From: Telmatactis stephensoni
Lineage: Eukaryota; Cnidaria; Anthozoa; Actiniaria; Isophelliidae
NCBI GenBank assembly: GCA_029948255.1
Contig: JALIZF010001714.1
Span: forward strand, 163,501 to 227,500
Direction: 5' to 3'
DNA: 64,000 nt
Made by a program: the position numbers and the translations under genes. Below the pieces are notes generated by a model. It ran no database searches, was not told the origin of the DNA, and saw only the letters and a program-made list of their open reading frames with translations. This document shows positions 54,343 to 64,000 of the stretch, piece after piece (position 1 is the first letter of the stretch; every line of letters starts with the position of its first letter).

Positions 54343-54483
54343 GAGTGCAAACAATATATCTGTGAAACCCTAATTAATAAATTGTTCAAAGTAGTGCTAG
54401 TTGAGCAATAGAAAATAATAAAATTAGCATAAAATAATTAAATTTAGTATAACTAATGTTTCACGGATATATTGTTTGCACTC
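54343..54483. mobile_element. TA-flanked MITE (141 bp)
   Basis: The ends are GAGTGCAAACAATATATC and the complement of GATATATTGTTTGCACTC; TA flanks both (54341-54342, 54484-54485). It belongs to the GAGTxCAAAC family also present at 22465 and 54619. The equivalent site in the first 382-bp unit (53973-54000) has only the left end. Confidence 0.7.
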
Positions 54484-54618
54484 TATAGCTATAAGCTGTT
54501 GCATTTATCAAAATAATGATTGAAAAAATAAACTACATATGGAATATATTTATAAATTTCCATCCAATTTTTCAGGATAGACAATGAGAAATACATTTAG
54601 CCTACTTGGTTGCATGTA

Positions 54619-54752
54619 GAGTACAAACTCTTAAAGTGTTCAACACTATCCACTACTAAATAGTGCTAATTTAACAATATAAAATAATAGAATTAGCATA
54701 ATATACCCAGATTTAGTGGTGTTTGTGTTGCTCACTTTCAGTGTTTGTACTC
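54619..54752. mobile_element. TA-flanked MITE (134 bp)
   Basis: The ends are GAGTACAAACTCTTAAAGTG and the complement of CACTTTCAGTGTTTGTACTC, with TA at 54617-54618 and 54753-54754. Same family as the MITE nested in Harbinger. Confidence 0.7.
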
Positions 54753-54894
54753 TATAATGTATAAGCTAAGAATATCAATATTTGATTATATTGTAAGTAC
54801 TATGGCAAATTAAAAAAACAAAGATAATATTTTTATATATTGAACAATTCTCAGTGTCTAGACCCACCAGTAAAATATCATCTGGACTTTTGAA

Positions 54895-55617
54895 TTAAGA
54901 TGGCAGTTTGTTCATTAGCCTCTGAAGAGCTGAATCTATAACAAAATCATCCTTGTCGTAGCGTTGGATATAGAAGCTTATGAGCACACGCTCCTGTTTG
55001 ATATTGTAGACAAAGGTGATTGGTGTATTTGTAGTGACCACGACCTGCGATTTGCCCCTGTATACATGTATTTTACGTCCGTCGCAAGGCACTTTTTCGA
55101 AGTGGCGTTTGGAAAGTAGATTTTCTCCTGAGAAGCGAGCAATTGACCAGACTGCAGAGGCGGTAGATTGTTTCTCGATTCTCAATGTTATCTTGCCTTT
55201 TGCCGTCTTCATATCTCCGCCATATCCATTGATGAGAACCCATACATGCTTGAACAGTGAATATGGCATAAATAAGGAGATCGGGCTTACAAGCCCCGTA
55301 GCCTTCGAGCGTGTCAGCTTCGAGGACATGGACTGCCCGATCTCGTGCAAATAGCTGTCCAAGATTGGTCCAACGAGCTCCAGTTTATTGCCCGTAATTT
55401 CTTCTAGCGCTGGGTCTAAGTTTTGCATGCCGTAGTTGGGCTTTCGGGTTTTCGGGATCCTCCTTACTAGCTTTATCCAGACTTCTTCAATGCGAAGCTT
55501 CATCTCCACTAACGTTTTATTCCAGAATTTGGAACCACGTTCCGTATCGTCGACAAATAGTGGATGTATATCGAGCTCTAGCTCTGAAATATTATCGAAG
55601 GACATTGTTGCCGCCAT
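54895..55617 (-). CDS. Intact 240-residue protein of unknown family
   Basis: The ATG at 55617 has a strong context (AAAAATGGCGG) and the frame runs 240 codons to 54895 without a break. The N-terminal third is acidic (ISELELDIHPLFVDDTERGS), followed by basic helical sequence (EVWIKLVRRIPKTRKP). The C-terminal half looks like alternating beta strands (GKITLRIEKQ, VVVTTNTPITFVYNI, RVLISFYIQRYDKDDFV). I find no signal peptide, membrane segment or known motif. It is a single exon, divergent from the HECT pseudogene that starts 350 bp away. Low-copy host gene and transposon accessory gene are both possible. Confidence 0.55.
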   Translation of the reverse strand: MAATMSFDNISELELDIHPLFVDDTERGSKFWNKTLVEMKLRIEEVWIKLVRRIPKTRKPNYGMQNLDPALEEITGNKLELVGPILDSYLHEIGQSMSSKLTRSKATGLVSPISLFMPYSLFKHVWVLINGYGGDMKTAKGKITLRIEKQSTASAVWSIARFSGENLLSKRHFEKVPCDGRKIHVYRGKSQVVVTTNTPITFVYNIKQERVLISFYIQRYDKDDFVIDSALQRLMNKLPS

Positions 55618-55968
55618 TTTTGCTTGTAGATTTGGGGATTACCGCTTACATTCGTGAGCCCGCGCTTACGGGAGATTTTTGCATGGCAACCGACCAGCGT
55701 GTGTCGAAGTTTCTAAAGTCAGAAGTTGAGCTTTGCAAGGTTGAGATCTCACCAAGCGTACCAACTGCACCAAAATGTATCGCATGTCAATAGTGGCGTA
55801 ACTACTGGGATTTTTCCATGGCGATAGGGGTAATTCCCTATTTGCCCATGGGGATAGGGGTAGGAAAAATTTAGTTCATTAAGGAAATTTGATATATAAT
55901 CCTCCCACTTATGTGCTGTGATTTCTTCGCACATGTTCAGTGATTGCCATATATTATACTCGTTTTTA

Positions 55969-58900
55969 ATGAATTTGAATATTATGGAGGACCTGAATTC
56001 GATGAGACAGACTATGCAAAATGTTGTGCAACAACTTGAGAGGATACAGAATCCACAAGGTAATGTGTACGATTTTTAGGTGAAATTAATGCGTGCAATG
56101 AAAATCACTCGTCTAATCTAGATCTGCTCATAAATTTTAAATAGTCCCATGCCGCCAACAACCAAGCCAACCAGGGCCACCAGGAACTGGTACTGGTACA
56201 GCGAGACTGAAAACAGACCAGGGCCATCTGGTATTGTAGTATTGTAGTAGAAGTTTTACTTCCAGCAAACACTGAAGGTTATTCCACTCGTATGCCGCCA
56301 CTTCGTCAGTGTCTACCTCATCCTATAAAGGAAAAGGGAAAGGGCCAAAGAACCAACCTACATGCTCATTAAAAGTGTTGGCACTTTCAGAGATGAAAAG
56401 CCCCCATCAAAACCTAAGGATAGGGCAGTTTTAACCAACGCTGGCCTTGGAGAGGCCACCATTCAATTTGGTTTTCAAATGAATGCCATGGATTGCCACA
56501 AAAAATATTGGAACGGTTTCCAAAGTTCCAGGAAACTGGACACAAAGTCTTAATGTACCAGAGGGGAGATCATGCCGGATTTTTTAAGCTAGAGGGCCCT
56601 CACACTCCAGGATGCTTGAAAGATGCTGCAGGTAGTGCTAAAATCTACCTAAGACCCCAGCAAAGAGACCTAGATTTAGAATGCATAACAGCTTCAGAAA
56701 ATCTGTCAGGGGTTAGTACTTGTTAAATAGGCCCTTTGCAGCAAGTGGCATTCTCGTCCCCAGATCCCACTCATTCACCCCAATCGTAGGCTCTGGGCAA
56801 CCCTACAAACCGGAAGCAAGAAAACTGCCGAGTAAGTCCTCACAGCGCATGCTTGAAAAGAGTCCCAAGGGAGCAAAATGTTGATTGTGATTGGTTGTTT
56901 GTTTAGCAGAAAGACTTGAAGAAAGGTTTAAAAATAGAACGCCGTTGCTTTTGAAATATCAAATTCGTTTCACCACATCACTTGGGCATCAGTCATAAGC
57001 TTATATTCTGGAGGAGTCCTTGGGTGAAGTTTATTCTTTGCTTTACTAGATTTCAAGTCATTTTGGTTAGAATTCAGCGTGTTGTTGTGATGTTAAATAA
57101 ATATTACGTTACGATTGAATTTCAAACTGATTCAAACCGCCAAACTGTTTTTTCAGTGTCTCATGCTATAATATTCACATCAAACATTTCTTGATAATCA
57201 CCTCGAGCAATTATAACGTCCATAATGATGAATTTTCCATTCTCGAAATCTTTTTAGTGGTTCTAGAGCCATTCCTGATGTTCTTATCGAAACTTCCGGT
57301 TTCTAGGCTTGTTTCCTAAGGACCAATGAAATAATTTGTAGGGTTGCCCAGAGCCTACGACGGGGAGGAACGACAACCGAGGAGGATCTGGGGACGAGAA
57401 TGAGCAAGTGGGAATGAGCACATTTTGGAGGGCAAAAACAATGGTTTCCAGCTAACAGGACATTGAAATTCTTTTGTTTTGCCCTCCAAATCGAGCTGCA
57501 TTCCAACATGTTGCAAAGAGCCTATTGAATATTGGTACATTCATAGTATGTATAAAACAAAGAAAACGGCGCTAATGAAACAAAAAGCCTGTGTACTATA
57601 GACATCAGTTTAGCTGGCTAGAACTTTCATGAGATGGATACCCTGCAGGGTGCCAGAGGATTTGGCCTGAGTCAAGTTATACCTCATGCAGAGTACCTTT
57701 TAAAATTATTCATAATACTATCAGTATGCTTGAATCAACACAACTCATTTTTCTATATCTTTGAATCACTGTACACACATCTGTATGCAGTCCATTCATT
57801 AATTCATCCTTTCCAATTTATAGCATCACCTTGAAAGTCCGATAGTGAAATGTCTCAAATGTGGTCTGGAAGTATCTATGATCCACATGAATGATCATAT
57901 AGAAGATAAACATTCAGACAACAAACCGCCTGTTAAAGTAGGTTCGATTGTCAGGTTTTAATTGGTTGGACAACAGGGGAATTATGAACAATAACATTGC
58001 AGGATTACTGAATTGGTTTTTAATCAGATAAACAATTTCTATTCGCAAATTTCATGCCTCACATTTTAGCATTGAAGGTTTTTGTGAACACGTGTGTTAT
58101 GATATTTGTGTATGCAACAGTATTTGTTTCCATTTTTATTTATTGTTTAAGTGGAAAACGTATGTAGCAAACAACCTCAACAACAATTAACGTAGTTTAG
58201 GCCGGATTGATTCAGTTTATAATTCTGTCGTATATCTGATCAATTTCAGGGGTTCAACTGGCCGAAAACAATGATGAGGAAGACAATGACCTCAGACCAG
58301 TATTGTTCAACGACGAGGAAGTCATCGCCAACAGAAGTCTAGCCTTGAGAAGGTACAGAAAAGAAGTTGTGGAATGCGAAGCTCCACGTCAAAGGTTTTC
58401 AGTGTGTTGGTTGGACAGTCCAGAAAAATGAAAAAGGGACATTTTTGTGTCCTACAAGAGCAGTTCATCCAACTATAAAGCTCATCCTAGGGCGTGGTTT
58501 GAAGACGAAGAAGCAGCAGGTAGTGGTCCAGCAAGAGAATTGTTGTTGTCTGTGATAAAGACCATAGACAAAGGGATAAGACTCACCGCCAAACCTATCA
58601 TTTTTTTTTAGGACGAGAGGGACCATCAAATACCAGTGCATGACCAAGCCCTATGGATAACGGGGGTGTTCAAAGCGATTGGTCGAATCATTGGACATTG
58701 TGCTTTGCACAATGGGCCATCTTTCCATGGAATTTCCCCTGCTATTTTACACTGGTGCAATCCCCAACATGAGGTTGATGAACGACCACCTCCATTAGCA
58801 CTGAAAGACATAGCTGACATAGATCTCAGAGAATTAATCACGGAGGTAAGTACTAAGTAGGCGTAGCACTTGATTTAAGTTTTATATATAGATATCAAAA

Positions 58901-59327
58901 ATATAAGTACATAAAGTACGTTCCATGCTTTAAGCATCCATTAACCGATAAAATATTTATCCACTCCCCTCTCGCTCTATAAAGAAATGAGGTGTGCTAA
59001 TCCGTGGTTCAGTCGTGGGTTAAAAGACCCAAATATAGCCTTCGGTTTTCATTGATGCTTATAGAAGCTTTTTGGGACATTGAAGTCCTTTTCATCTGTG
59101 TAAGTCTTGTGGTAGTGCATTAACACAACTGAATTTTCTATTTACGTATTTCCCTTGACATCCTTCCAGCTTGATGGTCTTGGAATGAATGAAAAAATTC
59201 CAGAACCTCTTTTAAGTTTTAAAAAACGAATCTGGCGCCCTACCTATACGAAGCAGGAATTGATCCAAGTGCTGAACGCAAATCTATCGTTCAAGGTCTG
59301 ATGATTTTCCATATCATCCAAAAGTGA
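55969..59327 (+). pseudogene. G2E3-like HECT ubiquitin ligase gene, decayed
   Basis: Exon pieces in order: 55969-56059 (MEDLNSMRQTMQNVVQQLER; donor GTAATG); 56270-56710 with DRAVLTNAGLGEATIQFGF and RPQQRDLDLECITASEN in shifting frames; 57826-57945 with a zinc-finger-like CLKCGLEVSIMIHMNDH; 58244-58560 with the HECT start (WFEDEEAAGSGPARELLLSV); 58615-58848 (IPVHDQALWITGVFKAIGRI, then DIADIDLRELITE; donor GTAAGT); and 59170-59327 (APYLYEAGIDPSAERKS). The order matches the multicopy G2/M-phase E3 ligase-like proteins of invertebrates. Several frameshifts and stops, and no visible catalytic cysteine region, make it a pseudogene. A 654-bp TIR element sits in one intron. Confidence 0.6.
56749..57402. 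mobile_element. TIR element with 9-bp target duplication (654 bp)
   Basis: The ends are CATTCTCGTCCCCAGATCC and its exact complement; a second inverted block (CGTAGGCTCTGGGCAACCCT) lies 20-25 bp inside each end. AGCAAGTGG is duplicated (56740-56748 and 57403-57411). This resembles a Mutator-type MITE and lies within the HECT pseudogene. A separate hairpin (TTTTGGAGGGCAAAA and TTTTGCCCTCCAAA) follows at 57422-57490. Confidence 0.8.
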
Positions 59328-60593
59328 TGGCTTGAAATAGACGACACCGCAAAAGGTAACTATTACATAATCAAATGCATGCAGACTGCATGATATTACA
59401 TTCATGTCATGTATGTCAATTTCTTCTTCGTCTTCTTCTTCGGACACCTTTTTTCTCATTGTTTCTGCTATATCCCCCCACTTAAGAAATACATTAAGAA
59501 ATACTGTAGCATTAAAGACATCAAATTAAAGTCACATGCACCATTCCTACTATTGTTGGACTAGAAAGTTTTTAAATAATAACTATTTAGTAGTAATATA
59601 CTCTCCAATGTCCTCTCTACTAAATGTTATCACATTATTCCAATTATTCCCCCTCCCACCCAATAAATGTCAGCTAAAACATGCCAGTTAATTATATAAT
59701 TCATAATTCAACCATCATGTAAAATTCTTTTACGAGCTCTTCCACATAAGTTGATGCTAACTATCGGCTTCATCTTTTTGCTTCTTATTTTGTCTTCCTT
59801 TGACCTTAGAAGGGAAAGCCTCAACACATTTATATTTAATTTCGGCTTGTTTTGCTTCCCAATACTTCAGTAGCTCTTTCAAATGTTTCTTGAGATAGTA
59901 TTATTAAATACGTTTAAAGATAATTTAATACCATTTAAAATGTACATATTTTATGTTTGTTTTAATTTCCATATCATTAAAACAATAAGAAATTGCCTAT
60001 ATAATTCAAATTTAGCTCTAATGATCTGTCAAAATTAAGAACAAAGAGTTCTCTCCAACTTTATCAGCAACAAGCAGCTTCCCCAATGGCAGTCAAGTCT
60101 ACCACAGCCGAATATGAATAATCAGTTTCACCAATGCTCTGTCACTCTCAACATGGTTCAAGGAAAACAAAGCTATAAATAAAGTAAAATAAAATAAAGT
60201 ATAAAAGAATCAGAAAAAATTATTCAGACTCTGATTAACAGTAGAAACAGTTTTTTTAGATTACATGAAACTCAATGTGCTTTTTACGAATGACTTACAT
60301 TGTATTTACGAACTCTGGCAGCTTTCACTTTTTGTATGAAAACTCAAATCGCTCCTGATTGGCACATTTCAATGGCTTTCTCATCTTTAGTAGTATTGTA
60401 CATCATTAAGTCAAAGCAACTTTCCATTTGTATTGACAATATATTTGCACCAATAAATAAATTAAGTTACTTATCTTCTCTTGTATTTTAATGTCCTGTT
60501 TACAAATCTGCAAATCGATCAAACATGCCGATGGACGCGCTTTCTAAAGACAGACATTGATCTTTCCTCAAAGTAATTTTGTATTGTGTATTA
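59328..60593. other. No gene recognised, AT-rich
   Basis: AT-rich sequence after the HECT pseudogene. Short frames only. Confidence 0.4.
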
Positions 60594-61999
60594 CACGCCG
60601 GGCACAAAGGACCCCAAAATCGGCACCGTTAAATGTGCCATTTTTGCTCTAACCTTTGTATCTTCAACAATATTTGATCATTTGCAATGAAATTGTCAGT
60701 GATGCCTAACTATAGGTGGCGATTTATTTTGCCATTTTTAAAAGTTACCATTGACGTGATTTTGACGTCATAACGAATTGTTACATTTTTCGAGAACATC
60801 CAGATTACTTCAAGAGATTATCAAAGGTACATAGTTTGAAAGAGAATGCTATTCCCTAAAATTTGGTGCAATCTCGATCCGACATTTCGTTGTTGAGTTA
60901 TAAGGGATTTTTGTTTCACGATGACGTCATAAAAGTGACGTCACTAATAACCATTAAAAGCCATTAGAAGCCATTGGAAACCACAAGTGGTGATGTAACG
61001 AACATGTATTACTATTATGAAGTGTTTGTACATAACTAAGTTAAAACTTTTGGTTATCGAGCTTTAATAGGGATATTTCAAATAATCGGTGACGTCATTA
61101 TGACGTTAGAGGATTTTGCTATATATTCTTATTAATGTTTCTAATACTTATCTTCAAAAAATCAAAAATCTAAAAACATACGATTTGGGGGACTACAAAG
61201 CTCTTTGACTATGCAAAGTATAAGAACAACCAAACTTCAAACAAAAAAGTTGAATGAAGAAGAAGTAATTGTCAAATAATCTAATAATCATATGGGAAAT
61301 GGTAAAGAAAATTTATGAAAATTACTTCTTCATTCAACTTTTTTGTTTGAAGTTCGGTTGTTCTTATACTTTGCATAGTGAAAGAGCTTCGTAGTCCCCC
61401 AAATCGTATGTTTTTAGATTTTTGATTTTTTGAAGATAAGTATTAGAAACATTAATAAGAATATATAGCAAAATCCTCTAACGTCATAATGACGTCACCG
61501 ATTATTTGAAATATCCCTAATAAAGCTCGATGACCAAAAGTTTTAACTTAGTTATGTACAAACACTTCATAATAGTAATACATGTTCGTTACATCACCAC
61601 TTGTGGTTTCCAATGGCTTCTAATGGCTTTTAATGGTTATTAGTGACGTCACTTTTATGACGTCATCGTGAAACAAAAATCCCTTATAACTCAACAACGA
61701 AATGTCGGATCGAGATAGAAATTGCACCAAATTTTAGGGAATAGCATTCTCTTTCAAACTATGTACCTTTGATAATCTCTTGAAGTAATCTGGATGTTCT
61801 CGAAAAATGTAACAATTCGCTATGACGTCAAAATCACGTCAATGGTAACTTTTAAAAATGGCAAAATATATCGCCACTTATAGTTAATCATAACTGACAA
61901 TTTCATTGCAAATGATCAAATATTGTTGAAGATACAAAGGTTAGAGCAAAAATGGCACATTTAACGGTGCCGATTTTGGGGTCCTTTGAGCCCGGCGTG
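60594..61999. mobile_element. 1406-bp foldback element, near-perfect hairpin
   Basis: The left arm from 60594 (CACGCCGGGCACAAAGGACC) and the right arm ending at 61999 are complementary over about 670 bp each with few mismatches; the loop of about 48 bp lies near 61270-61317. TA flanks both ends (60592-60593, 62000-62001). The arms carry several TGACGTCA/TGACGT sites in inverted pairs (60770, 60920-60945, 61091-61102 and their mirrors). No protein is encoded. Confidence 0.88.
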
Positions 62000-62001
62000 T
62001 A

Positions 62002-64000
62002 TAAATAAAAAAATAGGCAGTCAAGGACTGCATGTATCTACGGGTGATACCAGTGGAATTATAGTGCATTACATTTAATGAAAGCCCTCTATAAGGGTGT
62101 GTGGTTATTGGTAGTCAAACATATAGTATTCACAATCATCACCATGTTTACTATCATAGATTTTTAGAGTTTTGGCCTAACTTATACATTTGCATTAACA
62201 TATGATCACTCTCAGTACATATGGATAACTGGTCTTAGTATTTGAACCAGTCATATACTGTATCAGTCCCTTCTGCCCCTGGCCCCCCTCCCCCTTGGCA
62301 AACCCCATGGCATTTGACTTTTTGAAAAAAAAAACAGAATATTGTACAATTTTTTCACAGCTTAAATATAATCACTCCACTTATGTATAGACAGTAATAA
62401 CTATACTGTTGTATATAATGTATAAAGCTTGATAAAATGTTAAACATATATCCAATCAACTTGCATAAATAACAAGCATATATCAACAAACATGAATTGT
62501 TTATTCACACTGATTGTTATAGCATTAGTATTATTTTTACATTAGGAATGTCTTGGTAACAGGAAAATCTGGAACAAAAAATTAAGAGAAAAATATTTGT
62601 CCATAGTACAGTATGTTTTGGAAGTCCATTACATGTAATCTAATTCAGTTACCGTAATCTCTAATGAGTAAGCTTAAATAAACTATAACTCGATTCATTT
62701 TGGTCGATCATTTTGGGTTTGTCGAGAGACCAAAAATAATCAATAGGCAGAAAAATATCAATAGCCTCTGACAATCTGAAGTGGTTTTAAAAATCTTGTA
62801 ATGACTCAGAATCCGATGACAAATAATCGAGATTAACTCGTAAGCCTTCGAGTCAGCTTTTCTGTCAAGAAATCCGGCTCACTGCACTAACTCAAATATA
62901 CAACAAAGCCAAATAACGTCAAGAATACCAAAGACTTTTCCAAAGAAATCCAAAGCGAAAGTAAAGACATAAATGCAAATGAAATCCACACGAGATTTTA
63001 TACATAAAGTGACATATATAGTAGCAGAGCTCAATCGTTGTATAAAAACAAACCCTGTGTTTACAACCAACTTTCACACTCAAAATCTTTTGCAAACCAC
63101 CCCAAATCCTGAACGATTCCTTAAAAACAAACTCCTAACACATTATAGAACACTCAAATTCCAGTCCAATAACAAAAAAACGATGCGAATTGTTAAAAAA
63201 TAAGGAACAAACATTGTTTACTTTCCAAGTTCAAGTTGTCAAGCCGTCGCGAAAATGGAGACAAGCGTGACCGGCACTGTAGCTCAAGTTCGTAGTTTGT
63301 TTGTCGAAGTCTCGTAGACATTCCATAACCCCAAATAAACACAAATTTATTGAAAAATGCCTTACTTTTCACTCAAATGGTAATATTCAACCAGATATAA
63401 AATCAAAGCGAAATAAAAAATTGCATAAAATATGTCAAGAGGTCAACAACATATTTCCGTTCTCAGTTCGTAAAAGCTGAATGCTTCACGGAAAGTAACT
63501 GACTTACTTACACACTCGATGACATAGTGGTTATGGCTTACAGCCAATAACCACAAAAATGAAAACCCATTCTATTGGCTATGGTAACTATGGGAGTAAT
63601 AATAACTCTTTATTGCTTGTAAGTCGGGATTCCTTGTAACTGTAGGTCACATTAGATTGGAAAAGAATATAGTGTGTGGTTAGTATATGAAAGTGGACTA
63701 CTGCCAAACGTTTAACAAAACACCTTTATAATATCGTCCTCACTTGACTTTCATTTCTTCGAAGTACATGTACTCAATTTCTTAAAATATAAATAAAACA
63801 ATTAACCTCAGACATATATGTGTAATATGAGCCCATTGGCACCAACTACTATAGAAGGGTTGGCAAAGCATTCCGGTAGTTTTAGTGTCCTATTTCACAG
63901 CCTGATTAGACACATGATTATCTATAAATGAATAGATTAAACAAGAGATACAAATAAATGTAACTTCATTTTGATTATAAAACAGGAACTTTATATACAA
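62002..64000. other. No gene recognised
   Basis: AT-rich non-coding sequence. The open frames near 62879-63203 lack family signatures. A partial end related to the 857-1038 MITE (ATATGAAAGTGGAC followed by TA) is at 63687-63702. Confidence 0.4.

Noticed and set aside
55798..55862. Repeated GGGGATAGGGG blocks as a G-quadruplex or telomeric repeat
   Set aside because: Just two or three short imperfect copies; not a telomere unit and too few G runs to argue a quadruplex.

Overview
The window is eukaryotic and very rich in transposable elements. It is AT-rich, has spliceosomal introns with GT..AG junctions, and almost every recognisable reading frame belongs to a mobile element or a decayed multicopy gene. 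The mix (DIRS, BEL/Pao, CR1-type LINEs, Harbinger, Crypton, IS630/Tc1, Helitron-like, many foldback elements), plus alpha-kinase and G2E3-like HECT fragments, fits an invertebrate and most likely an anthozoan cnidarian. That taxon is an inference; no single sequence here proves it.

Layout. 1-5 kb: small TA-flanked MITEs, an alpha-kinase remnant, a tRNA-derived SINE and a protein-kinase remnant. 5.3-9 kb: a CR1 tail next to a broken BEL/Pao element that is split by a piece of LINE ORF1. 10-19 kb: a long inverted-repeat element, a Crypton-type (DUF3504) frame with one nonsense codon, two loci of an unclassified two-exon repeat family, an IS630/Tc1-type transposase with one nonsense codon, and a 168-bp palindrome. 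19.8-30.8 kb: a DIRS retrotransposon on the minus strand (gag, pol, tyrosine recombinase). It is interrupted by a complete two-gene Harbinger transposon (3-bp target duplication) and by a Helitron-like element, and carries a 40-bp palindromic tandem array inside a gag intron. 30.8-34.9 kb: a CR1-type LINE on the minus strand with a hAT-like insertion.

35-36.6 kb and 49-53.4 kb hold two diverged copies of one large unclassified protein family with a C-terminal zinc-binding region; the second copy also ends in a C2H2 finger and a SAP domain. That copy is nearly intact and carries a perfect 1020-bp tandem duplication which, after splicing, adds one in-frame 221-codon exon. 38-44.7 kb: a second copy of the two-exon family, a PB1/zinc-knuckle reading frame, a CR1 reverse transcriptase with a pentanucleotide tail, a small coiled-coil gene, and a Crypton recombinase C terminus. 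46-63 kb: more foldback elements (including a 1.4-kb near-perfect hairpin), an intact unrecognised 240-codon frame, and a G2E3-like HECT pseudogene.

Except for the Harbinger pair (transposase plus Myb-like partner) and the DIRS gene set, the genes do not form a pathway; the window is a layered record of insertions. Exon boundaries come from reading splice sites and frame continuity by eye.
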